Positions 46,532 through 55,590 of a DNA stretch of 64,000 nt are shown here, one piece after another. Within the stretch, counting starts at the first letter, position 1. Each line of letters begins with the position of its first letter. Below the pieces are notes generated by a model. It had not been told where the DNA came from, searched no databases, and saw only the letters and a program-made list of their open reading frames with translations. Origin of the DNA: JADKAC01 sp964492065. Its GTDB lineage: Bacteria > Bacteroidota > Bacteroidia > Chitinophagales > BACL12. Location of the stretch: positions 14,285 through 78,284 of the forward strand of contig CAZBHH010000012.1 of assembly GCA_964492065.1 (NCBI GenBank), read 5' to 3'. Made by a program: the position numbers and the translations under genes.

Positions 46532-46984
46532 ATGGCAAAAACAACAAAAAAAGCAGCTAAAAAAGCTGCGCCTAAAAAAGCCGCTGCAAAACGCGGCCGT
46601 CCGGCTGCTAAAAAAGCCGCTAAAAAAACCGCTAAAAAAGCTGTAAAGAAAACTGCCAAGAAAGCCGCTCCTAAAAAAGCGACAAAAAAGGCGGCCAAAA
46701 AAACTGCTAAAAAAGCGGTAAAGAAAACGGCGAAAAAAGCCGCTCCTAAAAAAGCGACGAAAAAAGCTGCGAAAAAAACAGCTAAAAAAGCAACAAAAAA
46801 AGCCGCTCCTAAGAAGGCGACGAAAAAAGCTGCGAAAAAAACAGCTAAAAAAGCAACAAAAAAAGCCGCTCCTAAAAAAGCAACTAAGAAAGCGGCGAAA
46901 AAAACAGCTAAAAAAGCCAGCCCGAAAAAGGCTGCTAAAAAAGCTGCTCCTCCGGCAACAGAAGGACCGGTTGGCGGAATGTAA
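46532..46984 (+). CDS. Lys/Ala-repeat histone H1-like protein with an AT-hook
   Basis: A 150-residue protein almost entirely of Lys, Ala, Thr and Pro, built from KKAAPKKATKKAAKKTAKKA-type repeats, like the C-terminal tail of histone H1 and the bacterial Hc1/AlgP-type proteins. Residues 20-24 (KRGRP) are an AT-hook core, the only specific DNA-binding motif. The C-terminus (PPATEGPVGGM) breaks the pattern. Expected to bind and compact DNA without a fold of its own. It has a strong promoter and a strong terminator, so is probably well expressed. The opposite-strand open frame over it is an artefact of the repeat. Confidence 0.88.
   Translation: MAKTTKKAAKKAAPKKAAAKRGRPAAKKAAKKTAKKAVKKTAKKAAPKKATKKAAKKTAKKAVKKTAKKAAPKKATKKAAKKTAKKATKKAAPKKATKKAAKKTAKKATKKAAPKKATKKAAKKTAKKASPKKAAKKAAPPATEGPVGGM
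46739..46927 (+). repeat. 63-bp direct repeats inside the histone-like gene
   Basis: Three consecutive 63-bp units start at 46739, 46802 and 46865, each opening with GCCGCTCCTAA. Units 1 and 2 differ at only two positions; unit 3 is more diverged. Each encodes 21 residues in frame, so gain or loss of a unit changes protein length without a frameshift. Confidence 0.9.
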
Positions 46985-46997
46985 TATTATCACTGCC

Positions 46998-47027
46998 AAA
47001 AAAAGGAGCCCGCAAGGCTCCTTTTTT
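46998..47027 (+). terminator. Intrinsic terminator of the histone-like gene
   Basis: AAAAAAAGGAGCC, a CGCAA loop, and GGCTCCTTTTTT: a near-perfect stem with T run 14 bases past the stop. Confidence 0.92.
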
Positions 47028-47244
47028 ATTTCCCTTCCATACCGTTACCTCCCGGCTTTTCTACTGCATCCTTGTGTTCAACATGCAGGAGTATTACCAA
47101 AGTATCAACGCCTTTTTTAAACATACTATCGTCAAAATACGGGTTTTATCACACATTTTTTTTTAATTCAAATTTGATTTTCATTTTTTACTGTTATATT
47201 TATAGCTTCATTAACGTCATAATTTTAAAATTAAAAAGTAAACT

Positions 47245-49362
47245 ATGAAAAGATTAATTACAAGTATTTTAACGGTGTTCATTGTAACTTACGCCATTGG
47301 CCAGGCGCCCGTATTAAAAAATACAACTGCGAAGCTAATGCCGAAGGGTAAAGCTCTTGTTGATCTGGAGCAACCGGCATTCTACAAATACAATGTGGCC
47401 AACGCACTCATAGCCGATAATTCCAATACCGGCTCTACCAGGGCCGGCGAAGAATACATCGCAATCGGAACCGCATACAACCTTTACACGATACTGTTAG
47501 CCTCTCAGGCTCAGGTTTCCTATATACCTGAAATAAGCAGTGTGGCATTCGTACACCGTCAAAGCAATGGTACTGCCGGCGGGTCCGGAGGTATTTCTTT
47601 CGATTTATCCACCGATGGCGGCGCCACCTGGGTAACTAACAATATCGTTACGCCGAATTACAATGCAGGTACCAGCGGTATGGATGGCAACCGGTATCCG
47701 AGCGGTTCTTTGTGGAATCCTTCAGGTAATACCGACCCGATGAGTGCGTATTATTTAGCGCATACACCTACCCTTACCCCGATTACGGGATCATGGGGCT
47801 CGACATTGCAGGGATCCATCGGGCTGGACGGCAGCGATGGCAGCGAAGTGTACTTTTCAGAAGGCGATGCATCTAACGACTATATTCCTTACGGTATAAA
47901 CAGTTACAACAGCGGTAGCGCATGGTCTTCCAATATGAGCCTGGATGGCGACAAGCATTACCTGTATGAGATCACTTCCGATGGCGCAGGCGGATTTAAC
48001 TGGAATTCAACTGAATATGCCTCCGATTGGTATATTTTAGCCGACTCAACAGCCGCTACAGCCGCCGATTACACCGTTACCTTTGATCATGCCGGTGTGG
48101 TTGGTTATGCATTGTTCATGGGTTCATTAAACTCCGACGGCTTGCACAACATTCAGCCGACCATCATGAAAACTTCCGATGGCGGCGCTACCTGGAACTA
48201 TTTGCCCTGGTTTGATTTGGGTTCACTCTCCGAAGTTCAGGATTGGATCGTGGCTTCCGATGCCGGCGCAGGTCCCATCAAGCCGTATTTTAGTGAGACT
48301 GATGCCGTAGTGGACAACGAGGGCACTCTCCATATTTTCTCAGCCGTATTAAGCGGTTGGTCTTCAAGTGTTGAAGACTCATTGTATTACATATATAGTA
48401 ATTATGCGGTAATGATGCATTTCACCGTAACAGACGGAACCGACTGGACTGCCAAGGAAATTGGTTACAGCCTGCTGACAACAACAACTTTCGGTGCGGT
48501 GGATATCACTTACAACCCGCAAATGAGCGCCAATGCAGATGGCGACAGGGTGTTTATGACCTGGGCAATGTCCGATTCAACCATTTTCACCGAGCACGTA
48601 GCACCCGATTTACACGCCATAGGTTACAATGTGGAGACAGGCGATTATACACCGGAAAAGATAATAACCGCAGGTTCAGATTATGAATATGCCGCATATT
48701 ATCCGACTACCGCACAGGTGGCAATTGACAACGGCGACTCTTATGAACTGCCGGTAGTATTTGCCCTGCCGGGAGCAACAGATGTGGACGCCCCTCAGTT
48801 CTATTATATTAAGGGACTCACCTTCCTCGAAACTGAATTTGGTGCCGGACCCGCAGCCGTGGCAAACTTCACTTATTCCATCGGCGAGCCGGGAGTAGTG
48901 ACTTTCACAAACACTTCAACAAACGCCACAACATACAGTTGGGATTTCGGCGATGGTTCTGCTACCAGCCCGCTTACCAGCCCGACTCACACATATACTG
49001 CTGCAGGCACCTATAATGTTTGCTTAACTGCATCCAATGCAACCAGCAGCAATGAGATTTGTAAAGATGTGGTTGTAGGTACTATTTCAATAGAAGATAT
49101 GGTTCTCGCCGGTGCGTTAAAACTGTATCCTTCACCTGCTTCCAATGTGATAAACATTGCAATCAATAACAACTCATTCCAAAATGTAACAGTTGAATTC
49201 TATAACATGCGTGGTGAGCGTGTTTTGAATCCTATTACAATGAATTTGAGCAACAGCTCTTCAACTGCTGTTGATGTTTCTGCATTGGCAGAAGGCAATT
49301 ACATCGTGAGAGTAACTTCAGATTACGGCTATGCTATCCGTCAGGTTAGTATCGTGAAATAA
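47245..49362 (+). CDS. T9SS-secreted protein with a PKD domain
   Basis: A 705-residue exported protein (signal MKRLITSILTVFIVTYAIGQ). The main part (about 60-520) has BNR-like Asp-box motifs (STDGGATWV, TSDGGATWN) suggesting a propeller related to sialidase-like folds. A PKD domain (about 535-610) has YSWDFGDGSATSP and HTYTAAGTYNV. The last ~80 residues are a type A T9SS sorting domain (LYPSPASNVINIAI..., ending RQVSIVK). It should cross the outer membrane by T9SS and be attached or released. Function unknown. No partner gene is adjacent; the terminator is immediately downstream. Confidence 0.85.
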   Translation: MKRLITSILTVFIVTYAIGQAPVLKNTTAKLMPKGKALVDLEQPAFYKYNVANALIADNSNTGSTRAGEEYIAIGTAYNLYTILLASQAQVSYIPEISSVAFVHRQSNGTAGGSGGISFDLSTDGGATWVTNNIVTPNYNAGTSGMDGNRYPSGSLWNPSGNTDPMSAYYLAHTPTLTPITGSWGSTLQGSIGLDGSDGSEVYFSEGDASNDYIPYGINSYNSGSAWSSNMSLDGDKHYLYEITSDGAGGFNWNSTEYASDWYILADSTAATAADYTVTFDHAGVVGYALFMGSLNSDGLHNIQPTIMKTSDGGATWNYLPWFDLGSLSEVQDWIVASDAGAGPIKPYFSETDAVVDNEGTLHIFSAVLSGWSSSVEDSLYYIYSNYAVMMHFTVTDGTDWTAKEIGYSLLTTTTFGAVDITYNPQMSANADGDRVFMTWAMSDSTIFTEHVAPDLHAIGYNVETGDYTPEKIITAGSDYEYAAYYPTTAQVAIDNGDSYELPVVFALPGATDVDAPQFYYIKGLTFLETEFGAGPAAVANFTYSIGEPGVVTFTNTSTNATTYSWDFGDGSATSPLTSPTHTYTAAGTYNVCLTASNATSSNEICKDVVVGTISIEDMVLAGALKLYPSPASNVINIAINNNSFQNVTVEFYNMRGERVLNPITMNLSNSSSTAVDVSALAEGNYIVRVTSDYGYAIRQVSIVK

Positions 49363-49380
49363 GAAATCCTTTCTGAATAA

Positions 49381-49408
49381 AAAACCCCGGCCATGTGCCG
49401 GGGTTTTT
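49381..49408 (+). terminator. Intrinsic terminator of the PKD/T9SS gene
   Basis: AAAACCCCGGC, a CATGT loop, and GCCGGGG followed by TTTTTT: an 11-bp stem 18 bases past the stop. Confidence 0.93.
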
Positions 49409-50013
49409 TATTTCCGAAACCGGCCGCTGACCGTGTGCTTGCAACGGTAAATCAAAGCAAAACACAAACTCTAAACTATGTAATACCGCAAGCGGACGAT
49501 TTATCTATGCGCTATGGTTTGGGTTTTGTCTCCAGTCGTACAAATCCCCGTTCGTTACTGCCGTTTACTTACAGAATTTATTCTTACAATTCAATCGTCC
49601 GGAAGGCAATGTACAGGACCCGGACGTGCCGATACGCCACTGTAAGGGGTATCCCGGTAAATTATCCTGGAGCTTTAGCAATAAGCGACTTCGGGGATTG
49701 CACGAGTTGGCGAATATATAAACCGATGCGATTATGTCGCCCCCTATTTCAGGAAATTTATAGTTCAAAATTCCGCAGGAATTAAAATAGCAATAGCCGG
49801 AACATAATCAATGCACATCTACTTCATAAACGGCACTGAAACAAATCAACAACACCACTGCCCGCACTGATAGGAAAATAACGATGATCATCCTCCTGCC
49901 GGAGATAACCGAACTCGGGTTTAGGTATCACCTCAACAGTCAGGAACAAATTCAAAAGGAAATGCCCGCCGATACATTGCGGGCATTTTAAAACTAGTAT
50001 TTCGGAATGCATA
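49409..50013. other. Intergenic region, nothing clear
   Basis: About 600 bases between a T9SS cargo gene and hppA, apart from the hppA terminator. Several open frames overlap on both strands but none has a recognisable motif, signal peptide or good ribosome-binding site, and none looks like a decayed gene I can name. No tRNA-like structure was found. Confidence 0.45.
49960..49988 (-). terminator. Intrinsic terminator of hppA
   Basis: AAATGCCCGC (49960-49969) pairs with GCGGGCATTT (49979-49988) across 9 bases. On the minus strand it follows the hppA stop by 25 bases and runs into a short T/C tail. Confidence 0.8.
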
Positions 50014-52266
50014 TTACACCATCAGCGCTGCTAACACCAGGCTCACAATACTCATTAATTTGATAAGGATATTGATGGAAGGCCCGGAAGTATCTTTAAA
50101 CGGATCACCTACCGTATCGCCGACAACGGCCGCCTTGTGTGCGTCGCTTCCCTTGTAATGCATCTTGCCGTTGATCTCTACGCCCTCTTCAAACATTTTC
50201 TTTGCATTATCCCATGCGCCTCCGGCATTTGCCTGGAAAATCGCCATCAATACGCCGCTTACCGTTACTCCGGCTAACAATCCACCCAACATTTCGGGGC
50301 CCATCAATTCATGGCCTGCCGTATTTAAACCCAGCACTTTAGGCGCAAATCCCACGATTACGGGAACGACTACCGCCATTAAACCGGGTACCACCATTTC
50401 CCTAACGGCTGCCTGTGTCGAGATTTCCACGCATTTGGCGTATTCCGCCTTGCCGTTTGCCGCTTCGAAGGTCGCCTTATCTGCCTGGCTCCACGTTTCC
50501 ATTTCTTTGCCGTCATTGCGGCGCATTACCTCCAATGCCGCTTTCAATGCGGGGATATCGGCAAATTGGCGGCGCACCTCCTGAATCATACTCATTGCGG
50601 CTTTACCGACACTCTGCATCGCCATGGCGCTGAATAAGAACGGCAACATAGCGCCGACAAACACACCGGCGATTACGTGCGCCTGGGAAATATCAATTTT
50701 TGAAAGCCCGGTAATCTGCATAAAGGCGCCAAACAATGCCAGTGCCGTTAAAGCAGCCGAACCGATGGCAAAACCCTTGCCTATTGCCGCTGTCGTATTG
50801 CCCACGGCGTCCAACTTATCGGTGCGCTGACGCACTTCTTTCGGCAGATCGGCCATTTGGGCAATTCCTCCCGCATTATCCGAAATCGGCCCGTAAGCGT
50901 CCACTGCCAGTTGAATGCCGGTATTGGATAACATCCCTACCGCTGCAATGGCAATGCCGTATAAACCGCCGAACATAAATGAAATGATTATAGATGCGGC
51001 GAGAATTAAAATTGGCAGCGCTGTTGACATCATGCCGACACTTAAACCGGCAATAATGTTTGTCGCTGTACCGGTCGATGACTGCTCGACAATCTTAATG
51101 ACCGGTTTCTTTCCCGTTCCCGTATAGTATTCAGTGATAAACCCGATAGAGGTACCCGCGATCAAACCGATGATGGTTGCGCCGAAAATACCCACTGCAG
51201 TGACAGTCCGGGTAACGCCATACAGCGCATCGTCGAAAGTAAATTTTGCGGGCAGCATCCAGGTGATGATGAAATACGATAAGATGACCATGGCGATGGC
51301 CGAACCGATGGAGCCGCCGTTTAACGCTTTCTGAGGGCTGCCGCCTTCCTTCACCCGCACGAATAAAGTGCCGATGATAGAAGTAATAATACCGACACCT
51401 CCCAATACCAACGGTAGCAATATAGCCGATAGCCCGTTAAATCCGTCTTCCATATAGGGGGCTCCGCCTTCGATGGTGCCGACCATAAATGCGGTACCGA
51501 GCACCATAGTACCCACTATTGAGCCTACGTAACTCTCAAATAAATCGGCGCCCATACCGGCCACATCACCCACGTTATCGCCCACGTTATCGGCAATGGT
51601 CGCCGGGTTCAGCGGATGGTCTTCGGGAATACCCGCCTCTACCTTACCTACCAGGTCGGCGCCTACGTCGGCAGCCTTTGTATAAATACCGCCGCCCACA
51701 CGTGCAAACAATGCGATAGAGGAGGCTCCAAACGAAAATCCCGTTACAATATTTATCACCCGGATTGCGGCTGACTGTGTATCAAAACCATAAATGCCGG
51801 CATAAATTACCAAAAGAGTGCCCAAACCCAGTATCCCCAGGCCGACAACACCCATGCCCATCACCGAGCCGCCGTTAAAGGCAATTTCCAGTGCTTTTCC
51901 CAGGCTGTTCCTCGCTGCACTGGTCGTGCGCACATTTGCCCTGGTGGCTACCCGCATTCCGATAAATCCCGCCAGCGCCGAACAAAAGGCGCCTACGACA
52001 AAGGAAAGGCCTACCAAGGCAGAACTGTTTTCCTCATTCGCTCCCGAAAATGCCAACAAAATCGCAACGATTACAACAAATATTCCCAGTATGCGGTACT
52101 CAGCCCTTAAAAAAGCCATAGCACCTTCAGAAATACTGCGGGCAATCGTGGCCATGCGCTCATTGCCAACTTCCTGTTTTGATACCCAACTGGCCCGTAT
52201 ATAAACAAAAATCAAGGCCAGAATTCCTACCAGAGGTATCAAATACAAAATCATTTGATAATTCAT
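50014..52266 (-). CDS. hppA: Membrane-bound pyrophosphatase, K+-dependent type
   Basis: A 750-residue ion-pumping pyrophosphatase with about 16 helices. The active-site signatures are present: DVGADLVGKVEAGIPEDHPL, DNVGDNVGDVAGMGADLFESY, and a second acidic block at residues ~680-720. GNTTAAIGKG carries Ala where K+-independent enzymes have Lys (GNTTKA), which assigns it to the K+-dependent class. K+-dependent members pump Na+, H+ or both; the ion cannot be settled without aligning the gate Glu. With Na+-NQR nearby, sodium is plausible. Single gene with its own terminator; a TATTTTTG box lies at 52300-52307 upstream on its strand. Confidence 0.95.
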   Translation of the reverse strand: MNYQMILYLIPLVGILALIFVYIRASWVSKQEVGNERMATIARSISEGAMAFLRAEYRILGIFVVIVAILLAFSGANEENSSALVGLSFVVGAFCSALAGFIGMRVATRANVRTTSAARNSLGKALEIAFNGGSVMGMGVVGLGILGLGTLLVIYAGIYGFDTQSAAIRVINIVTGFSFGASSIALFARVGGGIYTKAADVGADLVGKVEAGIPEDHPLNPATIADNVGDNVGDVAGMGADLFESYVGSIVGTMVLGTAFMVGTIEGGAPYMEDGFNGLSAILLPLVLGGVGIITSIIGTLFVRVKEGGSPQKALNGGSIGSAIAMVILSYFIITWMLPAKFTFDDALYGVTRTVTAVGIFGATIIGLIAGTSIGFITEYYTGTGKKPVIKIVEQSSTGTATNIIAGLSVGMMSTALPILILAASIIISFMFGGLYGIAIAAVGMLSNTGIQLAVDAYGPISDNAGGIAQMADLPKEVRQRTDKLDAVGNTTAAIGKGFAIGSAALTALALFGAFMQITGLSKIDISQAHVIAGVFVGAMLPFLFSAMAMQSVGKAAMSMIQEVRRQFADIPALKAALEVMRRNDGKEMETWSQADKATFEAANGKAEYAKCVEISTQAAVREMVVPGLMAVVVPVIVGFAPKVLGLNTAGHELMGPEMLGGLLAGVTVSGVLMAIFQANAGGAWDNAKKMFEEGVEINGKMHYKGSDAHKAAVVGDTVGDPFKDTSGPSINILIKLMSIVSLVLAALMV

Positions 52267-52299
52267 GTAATATTCTTTTTGATTCTTTAATTAGAGGCG

Positions 52300-52307
52300 C
52301 AAAAATA
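52300..52307 (-). promoter_or_regulatory. Candidate -7 box of hppA
   Basis: On the minus strand TATTTTTG fits TAnnTTTG, 34 bases before the ATG. No -33 TTTG at the right spacing. Confidence 0.35.
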
Positions 52308-52407
52308 GGGATTTACCTCTATAAAAGTTTGAAGTATCCACCAAATATTCACCCTTTCAGATCAAAATTTTTACTTATATCTTTATTTCCAGACCGATTG
52401 AAAACAA

Positions 52408-53223
52408 ATGAGGAAAATTATCCTGTTTATTCCCGCCTGTATGTATTCGATTTTCTGTATCGCTCAACTCGGCGTAAATAATGCAGGAACGAGAGCAAAT
52501 GCATTGGGCGATGCGGCAACCTGCACCGTAGATGGCTTCAGCGCCGCCAATAACCCGGGGGCAATGGCTTTTGTTGAACAACCCACACTGGCAGTTTCCG
52601 CCATCTCCTATTTTCAGTTCTCGGATCTTACCAGCGCCTGGCTCGCTGTTACTTTACCAACAACTCAATCAGGTACTTTCGGCTTAACATTCAATTTCCG
52701 CGGCGACGCAACATTTCAATACAATAAGGCAGGATTGGCTTATGGCATTCAACTCTTTGATCAACTGGGCATGGGTATTCAGCTCAATGTATTGCACACC
52801 GCAATAATCCAAATAGAAGACAGTTGGGACGCCACCGCTGAAATCGGGTTGTACTACCGGCCACTCCGGGAATTTACAATAGGCTTCCGAGTATTTAATG
52901 CCGCCCGCATCAACCTGGAAAGCGCCGTACCCGGCGAAGTATTGCCGACAATTGCCAGTATGGGCATTGCGTACAATCCATCCGATATCATCGGCATATA
53001 TCTCGACGGCGAATTGCAAAGCGATGAAGAATTCAGAATTAAAACGGGTTTGGAATACCGCATTGCACCCATTCTGGAAGTGCGAGGGGGATTTATGACC
53101 AACCCCGCTCAATACACCGTTGGTCTCGGATTATTATTTGATAAATTCCTTCTCGATTTTGCCAGTCAGTTCCATCCACAGTTGGGCATGTCGCCGGCCG
53201 CTGCTTTCCGCTATGCATTTTAA
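52408..53223 (+). CDS. PorV/PorQ-like outer membrane beta-barrel
   Basis: A 271-residue exported protein (signal ending FCIAQ). The N-terminal block ARANALGDAATC...SAANNPGAMAF resembles the FadL/PorV/PorQ family entrance. The rest is alternating beta strands, and the last strand ends AAAFRYAF with C-terminal Phe, typical of outer membrane proteins. PorV-family barrels shuttle T9SS cargo from the translocon. It overlaps the following HhH-barrel gene by 11 bases, so the two are translated together and probably work together. Specific role is not assigned. Confidence 0.72.
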   Translation: MRKIILFIPACMYSIFCIAQLGVNNAGTRANALGDAATCTVDGFSAANNPGAMAFVEQPTLAVSAISYFQFSDLTSAWLAVTLPTTQSGTFGLTFNFRGDATFQYNKAGLAYGIQLFDQLGMGIQLNVLHTAIIQIEDSWDATAEIGLYYRPLREFTIGFRVFNAARINLESAVPGEVLPTIASMGIAYNPSDIIGIYLDGELQSDEEFRIKTGLEYRIAPILEVRGGFMTNPAQYTVGLGLLFDKFLLDFASQFHPQLGMSPAAAFRYAF

Positions 53224-55312
53224 CCCAAAACCATATGGCATCATCCTCGTAATTGTGCATTGCATACCATGTAATTCCGGAGTATTTGCCCAGGTAAACC
53301 CGCTGGGCGAAGGCATTCAGACCGGCGATGTGCTGGAACAAATAGTTGAGTCCGAAGACCTCGCCGAATTCGAGTACAATACATTTTTGGAATACCTCGA
53401 TTTTTTGAAACAAAACCCCTTAAATCTCAATACAGCCACACTCTCGGAGTTGCGCAATACACGCTTGTTGACCGAAGCGCAAATCAGAGATTTACTCCTT
53501 CACAAGAAATACTACGGCCCGCTATTAAATATTTACGAATTGCAAACCATCCCTTCGTTTTCATTAGAAGTCATTTACCGGATTCAGCCTTATGTAGTTG
53601 TAACGCAACCGGCTGAAACGCCTTTGATAAATGTGTTACAACCCTTTCAGGGCGGCCGGTACCAACTGTACGCCCGCAGTTCCGCCGTATTACAACAACA
53701 GGCCGGCTATATCGGCGACTCCTTATCACCTGCTCCCTACACCGGCAATAATTACAGGATATATACCCGGTTCAGGTACAGCTTTGCAAATACACTGAGC
53801 TATGGCATCACGGCAGAAAAGGACCCCGGAGAGCATTTCGGCGGCGGCTATCAACCGCGGGGATTTGATTTTTACAGCGCACATTTCTTCAGAAGGTCAG
53901 ACGGATTTTTAAAGGCGATTGCCATCGGCGACTACGAAGTGCGCATCGGGCAGGGATTGACCGTGTATAACGGGTTCGGGCTGGGCAAGAGCGTGTATTC
54001 CATAGCAGTGCGGCGCACGGGGCCTGTCCTGGATTCTTACACTTCTGTGGATGAAAATAAATTTCTGCGTGGTGCTGCGGCGACATTCGGCAGTGAAAAA
54101 TTACAGGCCACCCTGTTTGGCTCCTATAAAAAAATTGATGCCCGTGTATCCGTTGAAGACACCGCGGATGGAGAAATCCCCGCAACTATCAGCTCCATCC
54201 AACAAACCGGCCTGCATCGCACAATTGCAGAACTGGATTCGAAAAATGCCGTCAGTGAAACGATTGCCGGTGTGGACATCACCTATTACGACACTTTGTT
54301 TTCCATTGGTATTTCGGGTAATTACACCCGTTTGAGTGCCCCGTTACATAAAGATATTTCCCCGTATGAAATTTTTGATTTTAACGACAATGCGGTATTT
54401 AACACCGGCATACATTATTCACTGCTCATTCATAATTATTTGTTTTTCGGCGAAACGGCGATGAGCGGGAATAAAAAAATTGCCACCATGAACGGGCTCA
54501 TCATCGCCCTCGATCCCAAAGTGGATTTATCGCTGGTACACCGCTATTACGACCGTGCCTATCAAGCGCTGTACGCCAATGCATTTTCAGAAAATTCAAG
54601 TCCGAAAAATGAGCAGGGCATTTACACCGGCTTTGAAATCAGGCCCGGGCAGGCGCTGACTCTTTCGGGGTATTTGGATTTGTATAAAAATCCCTGGTTA
54701 CAATACGATGCCGATGCGCCCGCTTACGGTACGGATATTATTGCCAGATGTACCTACCGGCCGAGTAAAATAATGCAAGCTTATGTACAATTTAAAACCG
54801 AAACCGCAACGCTGAATGCCGACGGTGAAGTCCAGGGCGATATACCCCATGACATCATTGCGCTCGTTTCAAAAAAAAATATTCGCCTGCACCTGGAGTA
54901 TAAAATTAACAGGTCTGTTACCCTGCGCAACCGGTTTGAATGCGTTTTTTACGACCAGGGCAATGCGTTGCGGGAAGAAGGATTCATACTGTATCAGGAT
55001 GTAAACTACAAACCCATGCAATCGCCGTTTGCGTTTTACACACGATTTGCCATTTTCAATACCGATTCCTACGATACGAGAATCTACACGTATGAAAGCG
55101 ACTTGTTATACGCATACAGCATTTCGAATCTCAGCGGAAGGGGCGCCCGAGTGTACGGCATGATTCAATACTCGCCGCTGCACTGGTTGGATTGCTGGTT
55201 GAAAATTGCAAACACCCGCTACACCGACAGGGATGAAATCGGCAGCGGCAACGATCGCATTGACGGAAGTAATAAGACCGAAATCCGGTTCCAGGTACGC
55301 CTCACCTGGTAG
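53213..55312 (+). CDS. Helix-hairpin-helix domain fused to an outer membrane beta-barrel
   Basis: Start placed at the ATG 53213, directly before a signal-like segment (GIILVIVHCIPCNSGVFAQ); the frame runs back to 53120 inside the previous gene. About 699 residues. Residues ~65-125 contain a ComEA-type tandem helix-hairpin-helix (NLNTATLSELRNTRLLTEAQ, then YGPLLNIYELQTIP), the fold that binds double-stranded DNA in competence proteins. The remaining ~560 residues are beta-strand rich and end RFQVRLTW with a C-terminal aromatic, as in a barrel. Whether it imports DNA or anchors another protein is unknown. Confidence 0.78.
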   Translation: MHFNPKPYGIILVIVHCIPCNSGVFAQVNPLGEGIQTGDVLEQIVESEDLAEFEYNTFLEYLDFLKQNPLNLNTATLSELRNTRLLTEAQIRDLLLHKKYYGPLLNIYELQTIPSFSLEVIYRIQPYVVVTQPAETPLINVLQPFQGGRYQLYARSSAVLQQQAGYIGDSLSPAPYTGNNYRIYTRFRYSFANTLSYGITAEKDPGEHFGGGYQPRGFDFYSAHFFRRSDGFLKAIAIGDYEVRIGQGLTVYNGFGLGKSVYSIAVRRTGPVLDSYTSVDENKFLRGAAATFGSEKLQATLFGSYKKIDARVSVEDTADGEIPATISSIQQTGLHRTIAELDSKNAVSETIAGVDITYYDTLFSIGISGNYTRLSAPLHKDISPYEIFDFNDNAVFNTGIHYSLLIHNYLFFGETAMSGNKKIATMNGLIIALDPKVDLSLVHRYYDRAYQALYANAFSENSSPKNEQGIYTGFEIRPGQALTLSGYLDLYKNPWLQYDADAPAYGTDIIARCTYRPSKIMQAYVQFKTETATLNADGEVQGDIPHDIIALVSKKNIRLHLEYKINRSVTLRNRFECVFYDQGNALREEGFILYQDVNYKPMQSPFAFYTRFAIFNTDSYDTRIYTYESDLLYAYSISNLSGRGARVYGMIQYSPLHWLDCWLKIANTRYTDRDEIGSGNDRIDGSNKTEIRFQVRLTW

Positions 55313-55555
55313 CGCTCATTTTTCCGCACTATTGTGATGTTGTTTTATAATACAGCAATCCGTTGCCCTGCGTAGCGTGCAATAATATAACCGATGCCGC
55401 TGACAAACAAATTTTCAAATGGAGACATGGTAGCAATCCCGCAGCTAAACATATCTTTATTTGCGGTCAAAATAATACGCTTCCAATTTTTCAAGTTGAA
55501 TTATACGGCGGTTGGTATCCAAAATCAGGCAACTGGTAAAGGCTTATAAATTGCC

Positions 55556-55563
55556 TATTTTTG
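55556..55563 (+). promoter_or_regulatory. Candidate -7 box of lepA
   Basis: TATTTTTG fits TAnnTTTG. A start site about 7 bases later would fall next to the ATG at 55573, so the ATG at 55591 is preferred as the lepA start. Confidence 0.35.
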
Positions 55564-55590
55564 TCGCCGGATATGAGTACCTATTCCAAT

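Noticed and set aside
46486..46999. Antisense frame with Phe/Leu/Ala-rich repeats
   Set aside because: It is the reverse complement of the Lys/Ala codon repeats; the sense frame has a promoter, start and terminator.
49409..50013. Several overlapping frames of 60-130 codons before hppA
   Set aside because: None has a motif, a ribosome-binding site or codon use resembling the neighbouring genes.
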